Positions 31,627-40,103 of a stretch of 64,000 nucleotides of DNA are shown here, in pieces; position 1 is the first letter of the stretch; every line of letters starts with the position of its first letter. This DNA is from Nocardia arthritidis (GTDB lineage Bacteria > Actinomycetota > Actinomycetes > Mycobacteriales > Mycobacteriaceae). The translations under genes and the position numbers were made by a program. The DNA lies in assembly GCF_011801145.1 (NCBI RefSeq), contig NZ_CP046172.1:4154001-4218000 (forward strand), given 5' to 3'. The notes beneath the pieces were generated by a model, which saw nothing but the letters and a program-made list of their open reading frames with translations, did not search any database and was not told the DNA's origin.

Positions 31627-32115
31627 TCATTCCGTTCGATCGGCGGACGGCAGTGGATTTCCCGCGGGCGCCAGGCGGTGTTCGAGGCTGCGGCGGACCG
31701 GATGTCCCGCCGCGGCGACCAGCACGCCGACGGTGACGATGAGCCACACCGGCCCACCGAGGTCGAGCACCAGGATCACCACGAACGCGTCGAACAGCGC
31801 GATGAGATTGAAGCCGAGGTGGGATACGTATTCGCGGCTCGGCGCCCCGCCGCGGGCGGGACGGACCCGGCAGGCCTCGGTCGACCGCCAGATCATGTAG
31901 AAGCCGAGCACCAGGAAGGCCGAGTAGAGCGTCTGCGCGGTGCCGTCGAGCCGGGACCATTCGGCGGCGATCGGCAGCGCGAGGAAAACGATGGTGCCGA
32001 TCAACGTCCACAGATGCGGCGGACACAGCGCGCTCCGGCGTAGTGCCGCGATGCCGGTGCCGAAGGATGCGACGCCGAACGCGGCATGCAGATAGATCAG
32101 GACGGTATGCAACAC
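31627..32115 (-). CDS. Small multi-pass membrane protein, unknown function
   Basis: A 162-residue protein starting at GTG 32115 with four hydrophobic segments: VLIYLHAAFGVASFGTGIAA, LIGTIVFLALPIAAEW, TLYSAFLVLGFYMIW and the pair LIALFDAFVVILVLDLGG/VWLIVTVGVLVAAAG. No enzyme motif is recognised. It is divergent from the MMPL gene across the palindromic operator and is followed closely by the YCII-SRPBCC gene, so it may belong to the same regulon as the exporter. Confidence 0.75.
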   Translation of the reverse strand: MLHTVLIYLHAAFGVASFGTGIAALRRSALCPPHLWTLIGTIVFLALPIAAEWSRLDGTAQTLYSAFLVLGFYMIWRSTEACRVRPARGGAPSREYVSHLGFNLIALFDAFVVILVLDLGGPVWLIVTVGVLVAAAGHPVRRSLEHRLAPAGNPLPSADRTE

Positions 32116-32141
32116 GGCAGGGCTCTTTTCCGTCTCGGTTA

Positions 32142-32217
32142 TCCCACTGTGCTAGGTCCTCCTCCAGCATCGACCACCCACAGTGGGATGTCAATAGTTC
32201 GTTGACATCCCACTGTG
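32142..32217. promoter_or_regulatory. Long palindromic operator between divergent genes
   Basis: CACAGTGGGATGTCAA (32179-32194) and TTGACATCCCACTGTG (32202-32217) form a perfect 16-base inverted repeat around seven bases. A third copy of the outer half, TCCCACTGTG, lies at 32142-32151. Its place between the small membrane protein gene (minus) and the MMPL gene (plus) makes a shared operator likely. The inner hexamers ATGTCA/TGACAT also occur in the palindromes before the PadR gene. Confidence 0.8.
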
Positions 32218-32284
32218 TCATATCTAGCCTCGATGTATAGACCTTCCACAGTGTTGGGTTATTCGCGGGGAGGAGCCCTGCCCG

Positions 32285-34426
32285 ATGTCCAGAACCGCAT
32301 CGCATCGAATGTCCTCGTCACGGCCGGGCGCGGCCCGGCGCCGGTGGTTCGCTGTGCTCGTGATCGCCGTCTGGCTCGCGGCGGGCGGACTGCTCAGCGT
32401 GCTCGGGGGCAAGCTCAGTGATGTCGTCACCACCGGAAGCGCGAATTACCTACCGGCGGCGGCCGATTCGAAGACGGTCGACAAGCTGAACGAGCGGTTC
32501 GGCGAGGCGCAGAGCTCGCCGGCGGTGGTGGTCTACCAGCGGGACGGCGGGCTCACCGACGCCGACCTCACCGCGGTCAGGACGCAGACGGACCGGATCG
32601 GCGCCCGATTCCACGACGTACTCACCGGACCCGTTGTCGGCCCGATGATTTCGGCCGACGGCAAGGCGGCCGAGGTGATCGTGCCGTTCGCCGGATCGGA
32701 TAGCGCGGCGGCCGGGCACGTACCCGACCTGCGCGGACTGCTGGCGGCGGACGGCGGGCTCGCCGTGCACATCACCGGCCCGGCGGGCGGCGCGGTCGAC
32801 CTGCAGAACGCGACCGGCGGTATCGACGTGATGCTGGTGCTGGTCACCGTCGCGGTGATTCTGGTGATCCTGGTCGCGGTCTACCGCAGCCCGCTGCTGC
32901 CGTTGCTCGTGCTCGTAGTCGCCGGGCTCGCACTGGAATCCGCGCAGGGCGTGCTCTATCTCCTTGTCCGGCACGGTGTGCTGGCGCTCGGCTCGGAGGT
33001 GCAGGGCATCTTCAACGTCCTGGTGCTCGGCGCCGCAACGGATTACGCGCTGCTGCTGGTGTCGCGGTACCGGGAGGAATTGCGCGAACGGGATGACCGT
33101 TTCGAGGCCATGCGGGTGGCCTGGCGTCGCTCGCTCGGCCCGATCGCGGCCAGCGGCGGCACGGTGGCCGTCGGTCTGCTCTGCCTGCAATTCGCCGATC
33201 TGGGCCTGAACCGGGAGCTCGGCCCGGCCGGTGCGATCGGCGTGCTCTGCGCGCTGCTCGCGATGCTGACGCTGCTGCCCGCGCTGCTGATGGTGTTCGG
33301 GCGGGCGGCATTCTGGCCGCGGCGTCCGGTATCGGGGGAGGTCGCGGCCGTCGGCCGCTGGCCCGGAATCGCCGGATTCGTCGACCGGCGCCGGCGGGTG
33401 CTGTGGATCGGCACGGCGCTCGTGCTGGCGGCGCTCGCCGCGGGGGCTTTCCAGTTGCACGCCAACGGAATTCCGGAAAACGAGATGATCCTCGGCAAAC
33501 ATGTCGATTCGGTGGCCGGGCAGCAGGTGCTGGCCGGGCACTTCCCGGCGGGCAGCGGCAGCCCGGTGAATATCGTCGTCCGGCAGGACCGGCTCGACGC
33601 GGTGCTCACGGCCGTCCGCGGTGTCGAAGGGGTCACCGCGGCCGCGCCGTACACCGGGACGCGGCAGGTGCCGGTCGTCGTCGACGGTCTGGCCCGCGTG
33701 GATGCCACGCTGGCCGACGCACCCGACAGCAAAGCCGCGCTCGATACCTATTACCGGCTGCGCGCCGCGGTGCACCGGGTGTCCGGCGCCGACGCGCGGC
33801 TCGGCGGATATACCGCGACGCTCGCCGATTTCAACGACACCGCGGCCCGCGACCGCGCCGTCATGCCGCTGGTGCTGATCGTGGTCTGCGCCATCACCGC
33901 CCTGCTGCTGCGCGCCCTCGTCGCGCCGCTGTTGCTGCTGCTGACCGTCGTGCTGTCCTATCTCGCCGCGATCGGGGTTTCGGCGCTGGTCTTCCAGCAT
34001 GTATTCGGGTTCTCGGCGGTGGACGCGACCTTCCCCGTGCACGCGTTCGTCTTCCTGGTCGCGCTCGGCACCGACTACAACATCTTCCTGATGACCCGGG
34101 TGCGCGAGGAGACCATGGGCAGCGACACCAGGACCGGGATGGTCCGCGGTCTCGTCGTCACCGGCGGGGTCATCACCTCCGCCGGCGTTGTGCTCGCGGT
34201 GACCTTCGCCGCGCTGGCCGTGATCCCGCTGGTGTTGCTGGTGGAGTTGGCGTTCACGGTCGCGTTCGGGGTGCTGCTCGACACCTTCGTGGTGCGGACG
34301 GTGCTGGTGCCCGCGTTGACGATCGATGTCGGGCGCGCGATGTGGTGGCCCGGTCGGTTGTGGCGGCGGCGCGAGCAGACAGCGCCGGTTGTCGCGCCGC
34401 AGGTGCGGGTCGCGGCGGAGGGCTGA
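32285..34426 (+). CDS. MMPL-family RND transporter
   Basis: A 713-residue transporter starting at ATG 32285 after GGAGGAG. One N-terminal helix (WFAVLVIAVWLAAGGLL), an external domain of about 130 residues, then a cluster of helices with the proton-relay stretch LVLGAATDYALLLVSRYREEL. The layout repeats after residue 370 with a second external domain and VALGTDYNIFLMTRVREE. MMPL proteins export lipids, siderophores or drugs from actinomycetes. It could export a product of the neighbouring cluster or confer resistance; the operator and PadR gene point to induced expression. Length is normal for YdfJ-type members. Confidence 0.93.
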   Translation: MSRTASHRMSSSRPGAARRRWFAVLVIAVWLAAGGLLSVLGGKLSDVVTTGSANYLPAAADSKTVDKLNERFGEAQSSPAVVVYQRDGGLTDADLTAVRTQTDRIGARFHDVLTGPVVGPMISADGKAAEVIVPFAGSDSAAAGHVPDLRGLLAADGGLAVHITGPAGGAVDLQNATGGIDVMLVLVTVAVILVILVAVYRSPLLPLLVLVVAGLALESAQGVLYLLVRHGVLALGSEVQGIFNVLVLGAATDYALLLVSRYREELRERDDRFEAMRVAWRRSLGPIAASGGTVAVGLLCLQFADLGLNRELGPAGAIGVLCALLAMLTLLPALLMVFGRAAFWPRRPVSGEVAAVGRWPGIAGFVDRRRRVLWIGTALVLAALAAGAFQLHANGIPENEMILGKHVDSVAGQQVLAGHFPAGSGSPVNIVVRQDRLDAVLTAVRGVEGVTAAAPYTGTRQVPVVVDGLARVDATLADAPDSKAALDTYYRLRAAVHRVSGADARLGGYTATLADFNDTAARDRAVMPLVLIVVCAITALLLRALVAPLLLLLTVVLSYLAAIGVSALVFQHVFGFSAVDATFPVHAFVFLVALGTDYNIFLMTRVREETMGSDTRTGMVRGLVVTGGVITSAGVVLAVTFAALAVIPLVLLVELAFTVAFGVLLDTFVVRTVLVPALTIDVGRAMWWPGRLWRRREQTAPVVAPQVRVAAEG

Positions 34427-34464
34427 ACTCGGTCTGTCGCGTGCCGCCGACGTCCGGCGTATTC

Positions 34465-34488
34465 GTGACATGTCACAATGACATGTCA
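34465..34488. promoter_or_regulatory. Tandem palindromes before the PadR-type gene
   Basis: GTGACATGTCAC (34465-34476) and TGACATGTCA (34479-34488) are two perfect palindromes; together they form ACATGTCA-CAA-TGACATGT. This is the ATGT/ACAT dyad style used by PadR repressors. They lie about 30 bases before the chosen PadR start and probably mediate autoregulation. Confidence 0.75.
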
Positions 34489-34516
34489 TCGTGGATCGGA
34501 TGAAGGGAGTAGAGCG

Positions 34517-35092
34517 ATGGTTCGCTCCGGACTCAACGCGACCGCCGCCTCCCTACTGGGCTTTCTGCACGAAGGCCCGATGACCGGCTGGGATCTGGTG
34601 GCCGTCGCCCAACAGCGCATCGGCAGCTTCTGGACCTTGACGCAGAGCCAGGTGTACCGCGAACTCGCCGCGATGGCGAACGCCGGACTGGTGACCGTCG
34701 GCCCGCCGGGCCGCCGCGACCGCAAGCCGTACACGATCACCGACGAGGGCCGCGCGGCCTTCCGGGAATGGCTCGAACAGCGGCCCGGCCTGGAACAGAT
34801 CAGGTTCCCACTCCTGGTGACGATCATGTTCGCCGACCACCTGCCCCCGGAGCGGCTCGGCGCTGCCATCGCCGAACACCGCGCTATTCATCGCGAACGA
34901 TTGGCCGGATACGAGCAGGCGCGTGGCGAACTGCGCGAGCTCGGCAATGCCGACTTCCGCTTGGCCACACTGGAATTCGGCATACGGTATGAACAGGCCG
35001 TGCTCGATTGGTTCGAGCAGTTGCCGGAGGTGCTGCCGTCGGTGGCGCTGGCGGATCCTGAATCGAGCACTGCCGGTTCGCATGGTCCGTAG
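34517..35092 (+). CDS. PadR-family transcriptional regulator
   Basis: A 191-residue regulator; ATG 34517 is chosen because GGGAG precedes it, while the frame is open upstream through the palindromes. The winged helix reads ATAASLLGFLHEGPMTGWDLV, IGSFWTLTQSQVYRELAAMANAGLV and the wing RDRKPYTITDEGRAAFREWL. A C-terminal helical dimerisation region follows (LGAAIAEHRAIHRERLAGYEQARGELRELG), as in group 1/2 PadR proteins. It lies 90 bases after the MMPL gene and probably controls that exporter and itself. The ligand is unknown. Confidence 0.9.
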   Translation: MVRSGLNATAASLLGFLHEGPMTGWDLVAVAQQRIGSFWTLTQSQVYRELAAMANAGLVTVGPPGRRDRKPYTITDEGRAAFREWLEQRPGLEQIRFPLLVTIMFADHLPPERLGAAIAEHRAIHRERLAGYEQARGELRELGNADFRLATLEFGIRYEQAVLDWFEQLPEVLPSVALADPESSTAGSHGP

Positions 35093-35224
35093 GATGGCGA
35101 ACTACCCAGCGGCGTAGCGGATTCGGGTGCTCGACACGGCTATTATCGGCCGCGATAGTGACTTTCGCGGATCCGTGGGTGCGGTCACGATAAAGTCCGG
35201 TTCTTCGGAGCATCGGGGTCGCCG

Positions 35225-37279
35225 GTGGTCGAACCGAGACGCGGGAGGGTCAGCGTGGTGGTGCCGCATGAGGTTCCGTTCGGGCCTCGGGTTTTCGTCA
35301 ACCGAGAGTCGGATTTCGAATGGATGGAAGACTTCTGGGCTTCGGCAGCGACCCGAGTCGGTGTGTGCACCGGGCTGCCCGGCGTCGGGAAGACGGCATT
35401 CGTCCGGCGGTGCGTGGAGCGGGCAAACGGCGTATTCGGCGACGGTGAACTGCATGTCGATTTCGGGGCGGAGCGAGCCGAGCGAACATCCGTCGCGGAC
35501 GCGTTGGCACAGTGCCTGAGAGCACTGGGCGTGCAACCGGAGGTCATGCCCGCTACGGCGGCGGAGCGGGCGAATCGGTTGCGCACTCTCACGGCGCGGA
35601 AATCGGTCCTGATCGTGCTGGAGAACGTGACCGGTTCCGCGGAGGTATTGCCCTTTCTGCCGAACAGCGCGACGAGCGCGCTGCTGGTGATAAGCACCAG
35701 CCGACTCACCGAGCTGTGGCTCGAAGGGGCCGCGGTCCGGGAGTTGCGGCCGCTCGACGATGCCGAGGGCGCCCACCTGATCATCGAACTCGTCGGCGCC
35801 CGTGCGCATTCGGAGCCCGAAGCGGTATCCGAGCTGGTCGGCCAGTGCGCGGGGCTGCCAGTGGCATTGACGGTCGCCGCCGCGAAGTTGCGGTCGCGTC
35901 CCGGGCTGCGGATCCGCGCGCTGGTCGCCGCGATCACGGCCGACGAACGCGGGCTCGCGTCGTTCGCCCTCGATGGAAGGGACAAGGTCACCGCAGTGTT
36001 CTCCGAGGGGTACGCCGAATTGGGCGATGATGCGGCGCGGCTCTATCGGTTGCTCGGGCTGTTCCCGGGGCAGGACCTCACCATGGACACCGTCCAGGCG
36101 CTCACCGGAGGCGATGCCGCGACAACGGATGCCGCGGTGGGCGCACTGGTCGAGGCCGGACTGTTGGCAGAGGATTCCATGCAGCGGTTGTCATTTCATA
36201 CGTTGCTCAAGCGGCACGCGGCCGCGCTGGCGCACGAGATCGACTCGGCGAAAGAGCGGACGGCGGCGATCCGGGCGGTCACCGAATATCTGCTCATCAA
36301 GGCGGCTTTCGCGGATCTGGCCGTGCTTGGGGAGAAGCGCTATCGGTGCGTATCGCCGAATCTGTTGGCAGACCGCCGGACCCCATTCACCGGCGATGAA
36401 ACCGAGGCGCGCGGGGCCGCGCTTGATTGGCTCGACGCCGAGCGGATGAATCTGCTTGCGGTGCAACGCATGGCGGCCGATCTGGGGTGGCACGATTGGG
36501 CGTGGCAGCTCGCCGAATCGCTCACCGCGGTCTACGTGACGAGGCGCTATTACACCGATTGGACGGTCTCCAGCGATATCGGCGCGACGGCGGCCCATTT
36601 GGCGGGGAATTCGCGCGCCGAGGCGCGGCTGCGCAGCTTCGTGTCGCGGGCGTGGCTCGAGCAGCGGTCGGACACCGGCCAAGGGTTGGCGCGCGCCCGC
36701 GAGGAACTGATCGATAAGGCGCTGCCGTTGGCCGAGGCCGCCGGTGATCGCCGATTGCTGGCCTCGGTGTGGGAGTTCGTCGGCCGCTATCGTGACGTCG
36801 CCGATCCGGATAACGCCGGTGCGGCGTATGAACGTTCGCTCGACCTGTTCAGACGTGAAAACGATGCTCGCGGACAGGGATTCGTCATGTTCTTCCTCGC
36901 GCGGACGCAGCGCCGCGCCGGAGATCTCGAACAGGCCGAGTCGACGATGCGGGCCGCGCTCGAGCTGATCAGGGGTGCGCGCGATCCGCGGATGGAAGGA
37001 CGATCGCTGATCGACCTCGCCGAGATACTCACCGAGCGTGGCGAACACCGGCGGGCGCGGGCCATGATCCACGAAGCGATCGAGGTCCTGGCCGCCAGCG
37101 GTGACGCCTTCTACGAGGCGCAGGCGCTCGAACTGCGGCTCCGATTCGCCGAGGCGGACGGCGACGAGGAGGTTCGGCGCGCGACGCTCACCAGAATGGT
37201 GTGGATCCACCGGAACCTCGGCAGCGACCGGGCCGACGAACTCGCCGCGTTGCTGCGGGGCTTCACCGAAAGATCTTGA
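35225..37279 (+). CDS. NB-ARC/STAND ATPase with TPR repeats
   Basis: A 684-residue protein starting at GTG 35225. The NTPase module (about residues 20-330) has the P-loop GLPGVGKTAFVRR, Walker B-like SVLIVLENV, the sensor stretch LLVISTSRLTEL and GLPVALTVAA. A winged-helix part LYRLLGLFPGQDLT and SFHTLLKRHAAALAHE follows. Residues 450-684 are TPR-like helices (RAREELIDKALPLAEAAGDRRLL, AGDLEQAESTMRAALELI). Unlike SARP regulators it has no N-terminal DNA-binding domain. STAND ATPases are signal switches, some in immunity. Its last 17 bases overlap the end of the convergent gene. Confidence 0.87.
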   Translation: MVEPRRGRVSVVVPHEVPFGPRVFVNRESDFEWMEDFWASAATRVGVCTGLPGVGKTAFVRRCVERANGVFGDGELHVDFGAERAERTSVADALAQCLRALGVQPEVMPATAAERANRLRTLTARKSVLIVLENVTGSAEVLPFLPNSATSALLVISTSRLTELWLEGAAVRELRPLDDAEGAHLIIELVGARAHSEPEAVSELVGQCAGLPVALTVAAAKLRSRPGLRIRALVAAITADERGLASFALDGRDKVTAVFSEGYAELGDDAARLYRLLGLFPGQDLTMDTVQALTGGDAATTDAAVGALVEAGLLAEDSMQRLSFHTLLKRHAAALAHEIDSAKERTAAIRAVTEYLLIKAAFADLAVLGEKRYRCVSPNLLADRRTPFTGDETEARGAALDWLDAERMNLLAVQRMAADLGWHDWAWQLAESLTAVYVTRRYYTDWTVSSDIGATAAHLAGNSRAEARLRSFVSRAWLEQRSDTGQGLARAREELIDKALPLAEAAGDRRLLASVWEFVGRYRDVADPDNAGAAYERSLDLFRRENDARGQGFVMFFLARTQRRAGDLEQAESTMRAALELIRGARDPRMEGRSLIDLAEILTERGEHRRARAMIHEAIEVLAASGDAFYEAQALELRLRFAEADGDEEVRRATLTRMVWIHRNLGSDRADELAALLRGFTERS

Positions 37280-38927
37280 AGGACACGGTGATCGAGATGG
37301 TCCCGGCACGGATGGTGATGTCTTCGTGCCGGGGTGATGCGGCGAGGAGCCAGCAGTACATCGCCGAGGCGATCAGCTGGACCTGGGCGCCGTCGACCTG
37401 GGCATCGGCCTCGATCACCGCGCCGCCGCGGGCGACGGCGCGGAAACCCGCCGAGGTGGCGGTGACAGCGAGCCGAGCGCCGGGATGGTCCGCGAGCGTC
37501 GCATGCGCCCACACCTGCGCGGCTGGGTAATCGAGTGTCCTGGAAGACGTTACGGCCGCGGCCCGCTCGAGGATCTTCGGATCGGGTTCGGTCTCCGATG
37601 CGGTCACGTGGGTTTCGTAGCGGTCCGGGTCCGCGCGCCGGTGCCAGACCGATGCCGGGATGCGTTCCAGGGTCAGCGTCGCATCCTCGATCGGAGCGGT
37701 CCGCACGACGTAGCCGGTGACCGTCCGAATCACGCAGTGCGGGACCGGGATTCGTGTCAGCGATGAGGTGTGGGCCGGTGGCGTGATGTCGAGCCTGCGG
37801 TAAATCAGGCGCTGGATGTTCCGGGTCGCTTCGCCGACATGGTCGAATACCCGGTCGGTGATGTCATCGAATTGGCCTGGCACATGGCGTTTTCGAGCGT
37901 CATCGAGTTGTTGGACCAGGTCATCCCCGGGCCGGAGCCTTTCGGCGGCTTCGGTGAGTGCGGCGACCGGTGTGCCGGTTACGGTTTCGGCGGCGCCGCC
38001 CGCCATGAGCAACGGTTTGTCCAATGCCGCCGCGAACAGGCCGAGCGAGCCGTGATCGGTGATGACCTGATCGGCGGCGATAAGCGCGGCGTGCCAACCG
38101 GATTCGGGTGGCATCAGGATCAGCCCGGCGTCCAGCGCCGCGGACAGCCAGACCTCGATCTGCAATCGTCCGTACCTGGACCAGATATTCGGATGCAGTA
38201 CGAGCAGCACCTGATACGCATCCGCGTCGAGGGCGGACAGGAGTCGCACGGGCAAGGTGCGCCATCGGGCGATGGCCGAATGCTCGCCCCAGGTGGAGGC
38301 GATGACGATCAGGGTTCGGTCCCCGGTGCCGAACGCCTCGCGATACAGCGCGCGCAGCGGTCGGCTGGCTCGGAGTCGATCGAGGGTCGGGTCGCCGACG
38401 ACCTCGGTGGCGGGCGCGATATCGGGGCTGATCGCCGCGAGCTGTTCGCGTTGTTCGCGATGCGAGAGCGAAATGGTCACCTTGCCCGCTCGGATCGCGC
38501 TGTGCGGCGGTAATCCGGCGAGGCGCAGTGCCTTGCCATTAGGGACGTGTTTGTTGAATCCGAGCCCGTGCGGCAGCAGAATCGTATGCGCGCGCAACGC
38601 GGAAAAGTCGATGTTCTCGCTGGCCGTCAGCGCCAAATGATAGTCGAACGAGCGGTCTTCGATCCGGCTCCACGCCACCAGATCGGCACCGGATTCGCGC
38701 AGTAGCTCCCGGACTCCGGTGCTGAATGCCGACGATTCGTCGACGGTGAAGATCAGCTGGACGCGGAAGTCGTCCCGGAACCAGTGCACGGCCTCCAGCA
38801 GGCGATAAGCCGAGGTGAGCGTGCGGGCGACGGCGAGAACGACGTACTGGTCGGCGCCGAATGTGAGCCACGCCGGATCGTCGCGGCGATTGCCGGACTT
38901 CGGTTTTCGGCCGCGCCGGGAGATCAC
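37263..38927 (-). CDS. Uncharacterised GT-B-like protein (CDP-glycerol glycerophosphotransferase-like core)
   Basis: A 554-residue protein starting at GTG 38927. The core resembles two Rossmann-like halves: VVLAVARTLTSAYRLLEAV and ILLPHGLGFNKHVP in the first, RTLIVIASTWGEHSAI, YQVLLVLHPNIWSR and ADQVITDHGSLGLFAAAL in the second. The pattern His-Pro then Asp-His-Gly-Ser is like the CDP-glycerol transferase superfamily. The last about 170 residues form a separate beta-rich unknown domain. Such proteins are common but uncharacterised in actinomycetes. Its end overlaps the NB-ARC gene, which hints at a functional pair but may be chance. Confidence 0.6.
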   Translation of the reverse strand: MISRRGRKPKSGNRRDDPAWLTFGADQYVVLAVARTLTSAYRLLEAVHWFRDDFRVQLIFTVDESSAFSTGVRELLRESGADLVAWSRIEDRSFDYHLALTASENIDFSALRAHTILLPHGLGFNKHVPNGKALRLAGLPPHSAIRAGKVTISLSHREQREQLAAISPDIAPATEVVGDPTLDRLRASRPLRALYREAFGTGDRTLIVIASTWGEHSAIARWRTLPVRLLSALDADAYQVLLVLHPNIWSRYGRLQIEVWLSAALDAGLILMPPESGWHAALIAADQVITDHGSLGLFAAALDKPLLMAGGAAETVTGTPVAALTEAAERLRPGDDLVQQLDDARKRHVPGQFDDITDRVFDHVGEATRNIQRLIYRRLDITPPAHTSSLTRIPVPHCVIRTVTGYVVRTAPIEDATLTLERIPASVWHRRADPDRYETHVTASETEPDPKILERAAAVTSSRTLDYPAAQVWAHATLADHPGARLAVTATSAGFRAVARGGAVIEADAQVDGAQVQLIASAMYCWLLAASPRHEDITIRAGTISITVSFKIFR

Positions 38928-39304
<377 letters not shown>

Positions 39305-39950
39305 TCAACGCAACGGACGGAAGAAGGCGCGGATCTCCTCGACGAGCAGTTCGGGACGTTCCATGGCGGGAAAGTGGCCGCCGCGCGGAAGTTCGGTGTA
39401 GCGCTGGAGATTACAGCCGCGTTCGAGCCATTCGCGTGGCGGCAGCCAGCTTTCCTTCGGGAATTTGGCATAGCCGGTCGGTACGGAGATATAGCCGGGC
39501 TCCATGGTGGATGCGGCGGGGAGTCCGGACCCATGACCGGCGCGGTCGAATCCCGGTTGAGCAGGATGCCGACGACGTGCTCGGCGTGATCGCGGCCCAG
39601 CCGCGCCGGGACGGCCGACCCCAGTCGCCGCCCTGTGCGCCGTAGCGCGAATAGCCGAGCACCTCGCTCATCAGCCGATCGAACAGTGCCGCAATCTCTT
39701 TCGGCCCGATGCCCGGCCGGCCAGGATGCGGGGAGAACCCGTAGCCGGGCAGGCTGGGCACGACGACGTGGAACGCGTCGGCCGGATCGCCGCCGTGCGC
39801 GGCCGGATCGGTGAGCGGTCCGAGGATCTTGTGCGCCTCGAAGAACGATCCGGGCCAGCCGTGGCTGAATCATAGCGCCGGAATCGTCGCCGACCCGCAA
39901 CACTGCCGCGTGGATGAACGGATTGCCGCCGGATAGCTCGATAGCATCTA
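39305..39950 (-). pseudogene. Epoxide hydrolase (alpha/beta hydrolase) pseudogene
   Basis: Pieces of one epoxide hydrolase occur in different minus-strand frames. An N-proximal part has SHGWPGSFFEAHKILGPL, with an in-frame TGA just before it. The middle has PSLPGYGFSPHPGRPG up to GAQGGDWG (nucleophile region), then a frame change at the G run 39619-39622 to SAVPARLGRDHAEHV. The C-terminal end is VPTGYAKFPKESWLPPREW and GGHFPAMERPELLVEEIRAFFRPLR. Roughly 150 residues expected between the last two are missing. The gene is therefore decayed beyond a simple sequencing error. Confidence 0.8.
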
Positions 39951-40103
39951 CGCATGATCGGTGGGCGGCGGGTCGCGGCAGTGCCGGGCGCATATGTGGG
40001 CGCCTCGGTTCCGGCTGCCGAGGATCGCGCACGCGCCGCTTGGGGATCCCCAGTTCGGTTGGACATCAGCGGAATTCGTTTCGTTCGCCGCCCACTGGCG
40101 CGC

